A stretch of DNA of 64,000 bases, taken from NCBI GenBank assembly GCA_034120015.1, contig JAXEIF010000025.1, positions 62,001 to 126,000 on the forward strand, written 5' to 3'. This DNA is from CALXOJ01 sp034120015 (GTDB lineage Bacteria; Spirochaetota; Spirochaetia; JAFGXN01). The translations under genes were made by a program, and so were the position numbers. The notes under the pieces are model-generated. The model saw only the letters and a list, made by a program, of their open reading frames with translations, did no database searches and had not been told where the DNA came from. Below, piece by piece: positions 7,023-15,331 of this stretch (its first letter is position 1; the number at the start of each line of letters is the position of its first letter).

Positions 7023-8324
7023 ATGATTTTTAATCCGACCGCCGAATGTATGCCGGTCGAAGAAAGAAAAGCCCTGCAGCTGAAAAAACTGCAGGAGACT
7101 GTCCGCAGAGCATACGAAAATTGCGCTTTTTACAGAGAAAAACTGGATCGGGCGGGAATAACCCCCGACGACATCAAGACGTTGGACGATATTGCCAAAA
7201 TTCCGTTTACGACCAAAGCCGAACTCAGAGAAACCTATCCTTACGGACTGCTCGCCGTTCCGCTTTCGGAGATTAAAGAAATTCACACATCAAGCGGCAC
7301 AACCGGCATTCCCGTTGTCGGCGCCTATACCGAACACGATTTGAAAATGTGGGGAGAATCGGCCGCACGTTGTCTGGCTATGACGGGAGCCGACGAAAAC
7401 GACGTAATCCAAAACGGATACGGCTACGGTCTTTTTACGGGCGGCATGGGCATTCACCACGGCGGACGGACGTTGGGAGCCACCGTTATCCCTATTTCCG
7501 CCGGAAACACGCCCCGGCACCTGCAAATGCTGCAGGACTTCGGAACCACAACGCTGACATGCACACCTTCATACGCCCTCTATCTGGCCGAAGCGGCGCA
7601 GGAAGCAGGCATTAATCTTGCCGAAACAAAATTACGCCGCGGTCTGTTCGGAGCCGAACCGTGGAGCGAAAACATGCGGCTTCAAATCGAAAAACGGCTG
7701 AACATCAAGGCCTATGATATTTACGGTCTGACGGAAATCGTCGGACCGGGTGTCGCCTGCGAATGCACGGAACAAAACGGACTTCATGTTCAGGAAGATT
7801 TCTTCTATCCCGAAATCATCAACCCGGAAACGGGAGAAGTTCTTCCCGAAGGCGAAAAGGGAGAATTGGTCTTTACGACAATCGATAAAACGGGCGCCCC
7901 GATTTTGCGTTATCGAACCAAAGATATTACCTATCTGTTCCGGGAACCGTGCGCCTGCGGACGAACGACCGTCAAAATTCACAGACTGATGGGACGAAAC
8001 GACGATATGCTGATTATCCGCGGCGTCAATGTGTTCCCGTCCCAAATCGAAGAAATTCTGGCAGCGACCGAAGGATTGCAGCCCCATTACCAGATTATCG
8101 TCGACAGAACGGGCAATCACCTCGATTCGATTGAACTGCGGGTCGAAGTCGATGAATCGATTTTCTCCGATGAAACAAAAGAAATGGAAGCCATCCGCCG
8201 CAACTTACAGGAAGTTCTCAAAAGCAAACTCGGCATCAACACCAGGATTACGCTGATGGAACCGAAGTCAATCGAACGCAGCATCGGAAAAGCGCAGCGC
8301 ATTATCGACAGACGGAAAATTTAA
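7023..8324 (+). CDS. paaK: Phenylacetate-CoA ligase family protein
   Basis: Activates an aryl acid such as phenylacetate to its CoA thioester through an acyl-adenylate. The 433-residue protein has the AMP-binding core SSGTTGIPVV at residues 90-99, YGLTEIVGPGVACE, LVFTTIDKTGAPILRYRTKDIT, and the C-terminal lid with GRNDDMLIIRGVNVFPSQIE. Length and order are normal for PaaK. It is followed after 10 bases by an ACT-domain gene, a pairing frequent in anaerobes, where the ligase may work with 2-oxoacid:ferredoxin oxidoreductases in aromatic amino acid fermentation. No such oxidoreductase is in the window, so the physiological substrate is uncertain. Confidence 0.93.
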   Translation: MIFNPTAECMPVEERKALQLKKLQETVRRAYENCAFYREKLDRAGITPDDIKTLDDIAKIPFTTKAELRETYPYGLLAVPLSEIKEIHTSSGTTGIPVVGAYTEHDLKMWGESAARCLAMTGADENDVIQNGYGYGLFTGGMGIHHGGRTLGATVIPISAGNTPRHLQMLQDFGTTTLTCTPSYALYLAEAAQEAGINLAETKLRRGLFGAEPWSENMRLQIEKRLNIKAYDIYGLTEIVGPGVACECTEQNGLHVQEDFFYPEIINPETGEVLPEGEKGELVFTTIDKTGAPILRYRTKDITYLFREPCACGRTTVKIHRLMGRNDDMLIIRGVNVFPSQIEEILAATEGLQPHYQIIVDRTGNHLDSIELRVEVDESIFSDETKEMEAIRRNLQEVLKSKLGINTRITLMEPKSIERSIGKAQRIIDRRKI

Positions 8325-8334
8325 GGAGGCAAAC

Positions 8335-8754
8335 ATGTCGTTGAAACAAATTTCGGTATTTCTGGAAAACAAATCGGGACGTCTGGCCGACGTCACAAAA
8401 GTACTGGGTGACGCCGGAATCAATCTGCTCGGAATGACAATTGCCGATACGGCCGATTTCGGAATTTTGCGGATTATTGTTACCGACATTGATAAAACAA
8501 TGCAGGTATTGACAGCCAATCATTTTACCGCCAAAATGACCGATGTTTTGGCCATCGAAGTCGACGACCGCCCCAACGGTTTGAGCCTGATTATGGAGAT
8601 TTTCTGCAAAAACAATATCAATATCGAATATCTCTATTTTACTGTCGACCGCCGCAGCGGAAAACATCTGGTGATTTTGAAGACGGAAGATCCGAACCGG
8701 GCGCTTTCGGTTATCAAATCAAACGGATTAACGACACTGTCATCGTTGGAGTAA
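8335..8754 (+). CDS. Tandem ACT-domain protein paired with phenylacetate-CoA ligase
   Basis: A 139-residue protein made of two ACT domains. The first starts at residue 2 (LKQISVFLENKSGRLADVTKVL) and the second near residue 70 (RPNGLSLIMEIFCKNNINIEYLYF). ACT domains bind amino acids, and in this gene pair the protein is presumed to sense an aromatic or branched amino acid. It has a strong AAGGAGG ribosome site and lies 10 bases after paaK. A terminator follows. Confidence 0.88.
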   Translation: MSLKQISVFLENKSGRLADVTKVLGDAGINLLGMTIADTADFGILRIIVTDIDKTMQVLTANHFTAKMTDVLAIEVDDRPNGLSLIMEIFCKNNINIEYLYFTVDRRSGKHLVILKTEDPNRALSVIKSNGLTTLSSLE

Positions 8755-8767
8755 GCCGAAATCAGAC

Positions 8768-8802
8768 AAAAAAAGGCGGTCCCTACAGGTGCCGCCTTTT
8801 TT
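8768..8802. terminator. Bidirectional terminator between the ACT gene and typA
   Basis: Stem AAAAAAGGCGG / CCGCCTTTTTT (8769-8779 with 8792-8802) around a 12-base loop. A- and T-tracts on opposite sides let it serve both convergent genes. Confidence 0.85.
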
Positions 8803-8810
8803 GAAAATAA

Positions 8811-10622
8811 CTACTTTTCGCGTTTTCTGTCGACAGCCGACAAAAGCCGCTTGCGCATGCGTACCGATGTCGGAGTCACCTCAACCATTTCGTCTTCGTT
8901 GATAAACTGAATCGCTTTTTCCAAAGTCATCGGAACAACCGGCGTCAGAATGACCGCATCATCCTTTCCCGCCGCACGCATATTGGTCAGTTTTTTTGTC
9001 TTGCACGGATTCACCATCAAATCGTTTTCGCGGTTGTGTTCGCCGATAATCATCCCTTCATAAACGGGATCCCCCGGAACGACAAAAAGACGTCCGCGCG
9101 GCTCGATGGAATTCAATCCGTACGGCACACACTCGCCTGCCCTATCGGAGATCAGAGCTCCGTTACTGCGCTCGGGGAATTCTCCTTTATACGGTTCATA
9201 TCCGATAAGATAGGAACTCATCAAACCCGTTCCTTTTGTATCGGTCAGAAATTCATCACGGTAACCGATTAATCCTCTTGACGGAATTTTAAATTCGATT
9301 TTGACACGGGATCCCGCCAGATAGGTCATGTTGCTCATGACGCCTTTCCGTTTCGAAAGTTTTTCCGTCACGATTCCGCTGTATTCTTCGCCGCAATCGA
9401 TATAGAGATGTTCCATCGGTTCGAGACGGGTCCCGTTTTCGTCACGTTTAAAAATGATATGCGGCCGTCCGACACAGAGCTCGAAACCTTCCCGTCTCAT
9501 TGTTTCAATCAAAATCGCCATCTGGAATTCACCGCGTCCCTTGACAACACAGCTCTCGTCTGCCGTCGACTTTTCGACTTTAATCGAGACATTTAACAAA
9601 GCTTCTTTTTCAAGACGTTCGGTGATTTTTGTCATTTGAACCTGTTTGCCTTCTTTTCCGGCCAACGGCGAACTGTTGCGGTAAAAACTCATCGACACGG
9701 TCGGTTCGTCTACCCGCAACCGGGGCAATGCTTCCGCCGAATCCCGACTGCAGATTGTATCGCCGATAAACACACGGTCAATCCCCGCAAGCACGATAAT
9801 ATCCCCCGTTTCGGCGGAAGCGCACTCTTTAACGGAAACCCCCTGATAACTTTGCAGCGCCGACACACGCAGCGGAACACGCTTACCGTCCTCTCCGATC
9901 CGCAGCAGTGCCTCGTTGGCGCTCACATGTCCGGAAACGACTTTCCCGATCGCCAGCCGCCCCAAAAAATCGGAATAACTCAAATCCGAAACCATCATCC
10001 GAAACGGCGCCGTTTCGTCATAAGAGGGCCCGGGAAAATAATCGACAATCAGATCCAGAAGCGGCTTCAGATCGGGTCCCGGATTGCGGTAATCGCGTCC
10101 GGCAATCCCGGCTCTGCCGTTGGCAAACAGAACCGGCGATTCGAGCAGCGATTCGTCGGCATCAAGTTCGATCAGCAGATCGTAAACGGCATTCAGCGTC
10201 ACCTCGGGACAGGCATCCTTGCGGTCGATTTTATTGATAACAATAATAATTTTCAGACCGGCTGCCAGCGCTTTGCTCAGAACAAAGCGGGTCTGCGGCA
10301 ACGGCCCCTCGGCCGCGTCGACCAGAACAACCGCCCCGTCGACCATCGACAATCCGCGTTCGACTTCGCCGCCGAAATCGGCGTGACCCGGGGTATCGAT
10401 AATATTGATTTTGCGCCCTTTCCATTGAATCGAACAGTTTTTCGCGGCAATCGTGATACCCCTTTCCCGCTCCAGATCCATCCGATCCATAACACGGGTC
10501 TGAACGTCCTGATTGGCCCGAAAAAGTCCGCTCTGCCGGAAAAGGGCATCGACGAGAGTTGTTTTGCCGTGGTCGACGTGGGCAATGATGGCAATATTGC
10601 GGATGTTGTCGTTCTGTTTCAT
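8811..10622 (-). CDS. typA: Ribosome-associated GTPase TypA/BipA
   Basis: A translational GTPase of the EF-G/LepA class that binds the ribosome and supports growth under stress and low temperature. The 603-residue protein has G1 AHVDHGKTT near residues 14-22, the RGITI switch I block, DTPGHADFGGEVERGL (G3) and INKIDR (G4). These are followed by domain 2, the EF-G-like domains, and the BipA-specific C-terminus ending in SVRMRKRLL. The length is normal. It stands alone: its 3' end faces the paaK-ACT pair across a shared terminator, and a terminator of the upstream gene lies 27 bases before its start. The ribosome site is weak (GAGAG). Confidence 0.97.
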   Translation of the reverse strand: MKQNDNIRNIAIIAHVDHGKTTLVDALFRQSGLFRANQDVQTRVMDRMDLERERGITIAAKNCSIQWKGRKINIIDTPGHADFGGEVERGLSMVDGAVVLVDAAEGPLPQTRFVLSKALAAGLKIIIVINKIDRKDACPEVTLNAVYDLLIELDADESLLESPVLFANGRAGIAGRDYRNPGPDLKPLLDLIVDYFPGPSYDETAPFRMMVSDLSYSDFLGRLAIGKVVSGHVSANEALLRIGEDGKRVPLRVSALQSYQGVSVKECASAETGDIIVLAGIDRVFIGDTICSRDSAEALPRLRVDEPTVSMSFYRNSSPLAGKEGKQVQMTKITERLEKEALLNVSIKVEKSTADESCVVKGRGEFQMAILIETMRREGFELCVGRPHIIFKRDENGTRLEPMEHLYIDCGEEYSGIVTEKLSKRKGVMSNMTYLAGSRVKIEFKIPSRGLIGYRDEFLTDTKGTGLMSSYLIGYEPYKGEFPERSNGALISDRAGECVPYGLNSIEPRGRLFVVPGDPVYEGMIIGEHNRENDLMVNPCKTKKLTNMRAAGKDDAVILTPVVPMTLEKAIQFINEDEMVEVTPTSVRMRKRLLSAVDRKREK

Positions 10623-10648
10623 GTTTTCTCTCTGCGTATTTTATAAAA

Positions 10649-10677
10649 GAAAACCTGCCGGGGAAAGGCAGGTTTTC
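10649..10677 (-). terminator. Terminator of the outer-membrane protein gene
   Basis: An 11-base perfect stem (10649-10659 with 10667-10677) and a 7-base loop, followed on the minus strand by TTTTCTTTTAT. It sits 17 bases past the stop of the gene at 10694. Confidence 0.82.
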
Positions 10678-10693
10678 ATCCGTTAAAGCGGGT

Positions 10694-11497
10694 TTATTTA
10701 ATCAAACCGCCGGCATTGATGGCGACAGCCACACCGCGGCTGCTGTCAAGCAGGTCGGTTCCGACAATATCCAAACCGAGCATGTAGCGGTCGTATTTTC
10801 CGCCGTTCAACAGCGAAAACCGCAAGCCGGTGTTAAACACGGCACGGTGTTCGGCATTCAAACCCGTCGAATAGCCTTTTGCCAAATACGAGAAGTTGGC
10901 AAAATCGCAAATCAGGTATACATAGTTTTTGAAAACCTGCGGGAAGAAGTTTAATTCAAACGCGATACCGGCATCGATATTGTCGCTCATATTTTCGGAA
11001 AATGTATAACCGAGCAGCAGACTGGTGCGGGCCGGCAACGAGAAGAAATTCCCCTGATAGCTCATAACAAAGTAAAGCTGTCCGAAATAAGCATAGGAAC
11101 TGTTATTGACATACAAATCGACTGCCTGGAAATTACCTCCGATTGCCATTGCCGAATTACCTTTCTTCGAAAACAGCTCCGAAAACTGCCACTTCAGATT
11201 CACCATAAAGTCGGCCGTCACTCTGTGATCGATATCAACGGCAAATCCGAGCTCCGCCTGTTTCAGAAATCCGAGCTCGGCGTAGAGAAGATGCGACATT
11301 CCGCCTTTACTGTCATTGCTGTAAAGAAATTTGTAACCGCCGTCCAGTCCGACCGTACCGGATTCGTAATTGACGAAAGCCGACGGCACAACCCAGGCAC
11401 CGGTAGCTCCGCCGAAAGTCGGAAACATCCGCCCCGCCTGTGCAAAAGAAACCAGAGACAGAGACACAAACAAAAATCCGAAAAGAACTCTTTTCAT
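10694..11497 (-). CDS. Secreted protein, probable outer-membrane beta-barrel, function unknown
   Basis: I do not recognise a family. The 267-residue protein has a signal peptide (MKRVLFGFLFVSLSLVSFAQA, probable cut after AQA) and then alternating polar/aromatic strands rich in Gly, Phe, Tyr and Asn. Examples are LLYAELGFLKQAELGFAVDI, YAYFGQLYFVMSYQ and YMLGLDIVGT. No Cys-lipobox is present. The pattern fits a small membrane barrel or an outer-membrane-associated protein. It has a good ribosome site (TAGGAGGGA) and its own terminator, so it is a single-gene unit or the end of a unit with the PGPGW gene 48 bases upstream. Confidence 0.6.
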   Translation of the reverse strand: MKRVLFGFLFVSLSLVSFAQAGRMFPTFGGATGAWVVPSAFVNYESGTVGLDGGYKFLYSNDSKGGMSHLLYAELGFLKQAELGFAVDIDHRVTADFMVNLKWQFSELFSKKGNSAMAIGGNFQAVDLYVNNSSYAYFGQLYFVMSYQGNFFSLPARTSLLLGYTFSENMSDNIDAGIAFELNFFPQVFKNYVYLICDFANFSYLAKGYSTGLNAEHRAVFNTGLRFSLLNGGKYDRYMLGLDIVGTDLLDSSRGVAVAINAGGLIK

Positions 11498-11545
11498 AAA
11501 TCCCTCCTAACTGTTTAACCTACTTTAGCAGAAATTTCCCGTTAT

Positions 11546-11983
11546 TTAAAGAGATTTTCGAAAATTAAATTGTTTTTTTCCGAACCTCCGGCGAAACCGG
11601 TTTAAACCTTCCTGCGTTCGGGGATTATCGAGAATCCGGGCGATAAGCTTTCGTTTTCCGGGAAATTCCAGAAACAGCAGTGAGATCAGAATCGTCAGCA
11701 CCCCCTGCCCCGGCAAAAACAGCATCAGAATCCCGGAAACAAGCAGTACACCGCCGACCAAATTCCGCAAAACAAAAAGTGCACCGACCCGAATCGGCAT
11801 CTCTTCCCGTTCCCTCAACCTCACAAAAAAATTCTCATCCGCTTTCAGAATAAACAACAGCAAAGCAGCCGTTCCGATAACAAACAGACCGGCAAATACG
11901 AGAGACAAAACCGCCGCCGTTCCGATACCCCCCTCATCAAAGAAGTCGGACAGCCGCAGCGGAAGAACCGACGGAAAAGACAC
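11546..11983 (-). CDS. PGPGW-type small membrane protein
   Basis: A 145-residue protein with three likely membrane segments: about residues 20-47, 65-90 and 92-108. The block LFLPGQGVLTILISLLFLEFPGKR is shortened here to its key part, PGQGVLT, in the position of the family's PGPGW motif. A basic amphipathic tail ends in RFRRRFGKKQF. Function is unknown; relatives are small inner-membrane proteins. The GTG start at 11983 is chosen because AAGGAGGGG lies just upstream. An extended -10 element at 12013-12021 is its likely promoter. Confidence 0.65.
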   Translation of the reverse strand: MSFPSVLPLRLSDFFDEGGIGTAAVLSLVFAGLFVIGTAALLLFILKADENFFVRLREREEMPIRVGALFVLRNLVGGVLLVSGILMLFLPGQGVLTILISLLFLEFPGKRKLIARILDNPRTQEGLNRFRRRFGKKQFNFRKSL

Positions 11984-12012
11984 GTTTCCCCTCCTTAACC
12001 GATATATGTTCT

Positions 12013-12021
12013 ATTATACCA
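12013..12021 (-). promoter_or_regulatory. Extended -10 promoter for the PGPGW-type gene
   Basis: Minus strand TGG-TATAAT: a perfect -10 (12018-12013) with TG one base upstream (12021-12020). I see no good -35, as is usual for extended -10 promoters. Confidence 0.55.
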
Positions 12022-12082
12022 TAAATCAACGGGAAAAACACCGGACAAAACCGCTCTTTGCCTGTTCATTCGCAAGGTATCG

Positions 12083-12109
12083 TTCGAATCGAAATCATAC
12101 AGATTCGAA
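12083..12109. promoter_or_regulatory. Inverted repeat upstream of the RND pump operon, possible operator
   Basis: TTCGAATC (12083-12090) and its exact complement GATTCGAA (12102-12109) are separated by 11 bases. Each half also contains the small palindrome TTCGAA. The element is 69 bases before the pump ATG, in the only sizeable gap between divergent genes here. Size and position suit a dimeric repressor such as those of the TetR or MarR kind, but no regulator gene is adjacent. The rest of the 195-base gap is AT-rich with no convincing plus-strand promoter that I can name. Confidence 0.5.
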
Positions 12110-12178
12110 AAAATATAAAAAAATCACATAAAAATCAATTAAATCATGTTAAACTGAATATCAAGAGAATACATTTCT

Positions 12179-15100
12179 ATGAATAAACTGCTGAAATTAT
12201 TTGCCGAAAACCATATTCTTACCAATTTTATCGTGGTGCTGGTTTTTGCGTTTGCTTTTTACTTCTGGGGAGATATTCCGAAAGAAGAGATGCCGGAAAC
12301 GACAGCCGATCAGATTTTTATTACCGCTTCCTATACGGGAGGCACACCGGAAGAGATTGAATATTTTCTGACAAAAGATATCGAAGAAGCCGTTCGGGGA
12401 ATCGAAGGCATCGACGAAATTTCATCCCAATCTTCGAACGGAAGCGTCACCGTTATCGTGACACTCGAAATGAACTATCCTTATTACGACGATGTCGTCA
12501 CTTCCGTCAGAGAAGCCGTGGACAGAATCAAAATGCCTGAAGATGTCGAAGACCAGCCGAGAGTCAGAGAAATCAAATCGACAAACCGGTCCGTCATTCA
12601 GATTGCCCTGTTTCATAAAAATGAGAAACTGCTTTCCGTCGAGGGACGTCAGGCGGTTCAGGATGCCGGGGAGATGCTGGAATCCCGTCTGCGGGGAATT
12701 TCCTTTGTAAATGACGTCTCCTTTTCGGGAAAGGAACAGGAAAGCATCAATGTCTACATACGTCCCGAATCTCTTGCCCTTTACGAAATGTCGTATTCCG
12801 ATGCGGTCAGCAATTTATCCGGCAGCAACATCCGACGACCTCTGGGAACAATCAAAAACGAAAACAATGCCCGTGTTACGATCAGAGCCGAATTGGATTC
12901 GGAACAGAAAATCAGAGATTCGATTCTGCAGGGAAGTTTCTCCGGTAATATGATCCGTATCGGCGATGTGGCCGATGTGGAAACCACTTTCGAACATTCC
13001 ACTTCGATTCTGAAATTCAACGGTCATCAGGCATTGAACCTGAACGTCCGCAAGACCTCCGATTCGGGCATCACGGAAGCCAGCGATGCGATTCGGAGAG
13101 AAGTCGAAAATTTTTTCGCCACTTCGATGAGAGACAGCGATGTCGGTTATCTGATATACAGCGATTCGGCCGAATCGGTGCGGGACCGGCTGAAGCTGAT
13201 ACGGGATAACGGTATCTTCGGATTCATTCTGATTCTGCTGATTCTGTTCGTTTTTTTGAATTTCACGGCCGGGTTTTGGGTGGCTATGGGAATTCCCTTT
13301 GCCCTGTTTTTTACGGTTATTGTTACGAGAATGCTCGGCTACAGCGTCAATAACATGACCCTTTCGGGTATTGTCATCGTTCTGGGAATGGTCGTCGACG
13401 ACGCCATCGTGATTGCCGAAAATATCACACGGTACAGAGAAGAAGGCGTCGACAGGACAGAAGCGGCCGTACGCGGAACGGGCACCGTCATTTTGCCGGT
13501 GCTCGCCAGTATTCTGACAACCTGCGTTGCCTTCGTCCCTCTCTATTTTTTCACCGGTTCCTTCGGAAAAATGATTGCGGTTATCCCGGCGATGATTTTT
13601 GCCATGCTCGGAGGCAGTCTTCTCGAAGCGATCTTTATTCTCCCTTCCCATATGAATCTTCATCTGCCGACACCTTTCGGCCGCAAACGCCGGACGAGAC
13701 AGCCGCACGAAGCCGCACACTGGTTCCGCAAAGTCGAAGATGCCTACGGACGCTTACTGGAAAAAGTCCTGAAACGCAGGATTTTCCTTTATATCGTCTT
13801 TACGGTACTTCTGGTCGGGGCGGCCGTTCTTTTTGCCGGAAAAATGAGTTTTGCACTGTCACCCAGAGAAGAAACAAACGAAATTTATATTACGGGATAT
13901 GCCGACCATCCGAAACTGAAAGCCGCCGAAACAGCTGTTTATGTCGAACCGCTTGAAGAACTGATCGACCCCTATCTGGGATCAACAGTCGGTATTTATT
14001 CCACAAGAATCGCCTCCTCGCGACGGGGATCGGATACAAACGAAAATTTCTTTTCAATCCGCATCGAACTGCTCCCGTCTCTTGAAAGAGAACTTTCCGG
14101 GGCGGAACTGATTGAAGCCCTTCAGACGGCAGTAAAAGAAAAAGGACTGCATTACAGGAAATTCTATATTTCCCAATCCCGATTCGGATCGACGTCCTCT
14201 GCCGGCGGATCGCCCATTGTCATCGAAATTCAGGAAAATGACGACCGCAAGCGGGAAGAAATTGCCGAAAAACTTTGCGAAATCATGAACGGATACGAAT
14301 TTTATCAAAATGCCGAAATCGAAGAACCCGTCAAATCGAAACAGTACCTGATTGATTACGACAGAGATTTGCTTCAGAGACTGAGTATCAGCAGCAGCGA
14401 AATTTCAAACAGTCTGCGCACCATCATTCAGGGAAGTACCGTTTTTTATCACTATCGGGATGACATCGAAATTCCGGTAAAAGTCACACTGAAAGACGAA
14501 TATGCCACCGATCTTAAAACCATTTTACAAAATCCGGTTTCGACCCGACAGGGATATCTGGTTCCGATCGGTACCGTCGTTAAGGTCAGGGAATCAATGG
14601 AACCGAACTATATTCTCCGGGTTAACGGACACAGAGTCGTCCGGCTTTATGCCGATCTGTCCTCCGATCGTGTAACACCTGTCGATACGGCCGAATATTT
14701 CGAACAAAATATTTTTCCCGATCTGATGGCCCGGTATCCGACGTCTAATATTCTGTTTCGGGGAGAGGTGGAGCAGACCCGTAACTCATCGGGAGACATC
14801 TTCCTGGGAACGGCACTGGTTCTGCTTCTGATTTATTTTATTCTGGCTCTGCTGTTTAATTCTCTTTGGAAACCGTTTGTCATTGTCCTGATTATTCCGT
14901 TCGGGATGATGGGTGTTGTCTACGCACTTCTTCTTCACAATATGCCCGTCATCAGCTTCTTTACGGCAGTCGGAATGCTCGGTCTGGCAGGCGTTGTCGT
15001 CAACGACTCGATTGTTATGTTTGACAAACTGCTGGCAACATACCGCAACGATTCCGGGAATCCTGCCGACCGGCGGAAAGCAATTGCCGATATTTCCAAA

Positions 15101-15331
15101 ACCCGGCTGCGTGCGGTCGTACTCACAACGCTGACCACCGTCGCCGGTTTACTGCCGACCGCATACGGAATTCTCGGATACGACTCGATGCTTTCCGATA
15201 TGATGCTGGCGATGTCTTACGGACTGATGACTTCGACACTGGTCACACTGTTTCTGACTCCGGCAATTTTCTGCTCTATCAAAACTGTATCGGAAAAACG
15301 GGCCGGCAAAAAAAAGGGAGGTCTTTCATGA
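12179..15331 (+). CDS. RND-family efflux transporter (AcrB/HAE-1 type)
   Basis: A proton-driven inner-membrane exporter of 1050 residues, the normal length for the drug-efflux branch. The first membrane segment is at residues 13-30. A large periplasmic loop is followed by segments from about 345. TM4 carries the paired Asp of the proton relay (GMVVDDAIVIAENI, near residues 404-410). The second half repeats the pattern, with VGMLGLAGVVVNDSIVMFDKL near 930. The ATG at 12179 lacks a clear ribosome site. The stop overlaps the start of the TolC-like gene (ATGA), so the two are co-translated. No membrane-fusion adaptor gene is adjacent, which is unusual. Substrates cannot be told from sequence. Confidence 0.9.
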   Translation: MNKLLKLFAENHILTNFIVVLVFAFAFYFWGDIPKEEMPETTADQIFITASYTGGTPEEIEYFLTKDIEEAVRGIEGIDEISSQSSNGSVTVIVTLEMNYPYYDDVVTSVREAVDRIKMPEDVEDQPRVREIKSTNRSVIQIALFHKNEKLLSVEGRQAVQDAGEMLESRLRGISFVNDVSFSGKEQESINVYIRPESLALYEMSYSDAVSNLSGSNIRRPLGTIKNENNARVTIRAELDSEQKIRDSILQGSFSGNMIRIGDVADVETTFEHSTSILKFNGHQALNLNVRKTSDSGITEASDAIRREVENFFATSMRDSDVGYLIYSDSAESVRDRLKLIRDNGIFGFILILLILFVFLNFTAGFWVAMGIPFALFFTVIVTRMLGYSVNNMTLSGIVIVLGMVVDDAIVIAENITRYREEGVDRTEAAVRGTGTVILPVLASILTTCVAFVPLYFFTGSFGKMIAVIPAMIFAMLGGSLLEAIFILPSHMNLHLPTPFGRKRRTRQPHEAAHWFRKVEDAYGRLLEKVLKRRIFLYIVFTVLLVGAAVLFAGKMSFALSPREETNEIYITGYADHPKLKAAETAVYVEPLEELIDPYLGSTVGIYSTRIASSRRGSDTNENFFSIRIELLPSLERELSGAELIEALQTAVKEKGLHYRKFYISQSRFGSTSSAGGSPIVIEIQENDDRKREEIAEKLCEIMNGYEFYQNAEIEEPVKSKQYLIDYDRDLLQRLSISSSEISNSLRTIIQGSTVFYHYRDDIEIPVKVTLKDEYATDLKTILQNPVSTRQGYLVPIGTVVKVRESMEPNYILRVNGHRVVRLYADLSSDRVTPVDTAEYFEQNIFPDLMARYPTSNILFRGEVEQTRNSSGDIFLGTALVLLLIYFILALLFNSLWKPFVIVLIIPFGMMGVVYALLLHNMPVISFFTAVGMLGLAGVVVNDSIVMFDKLLATYRNDSGNPADRRKAIADISKTRLRAVVLTTLTTVAGLLPTAYGILGYDSMLSDMMLAMSYGLMTSTLVTLFLTPAIFCSIKTVSEKRAGKKKGGLS

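Noticed and set aside
9636..10646. A 336-codon plus-strand frame opposite typA
   Set aside because: Shadow; typA has complete GTPase motifs.
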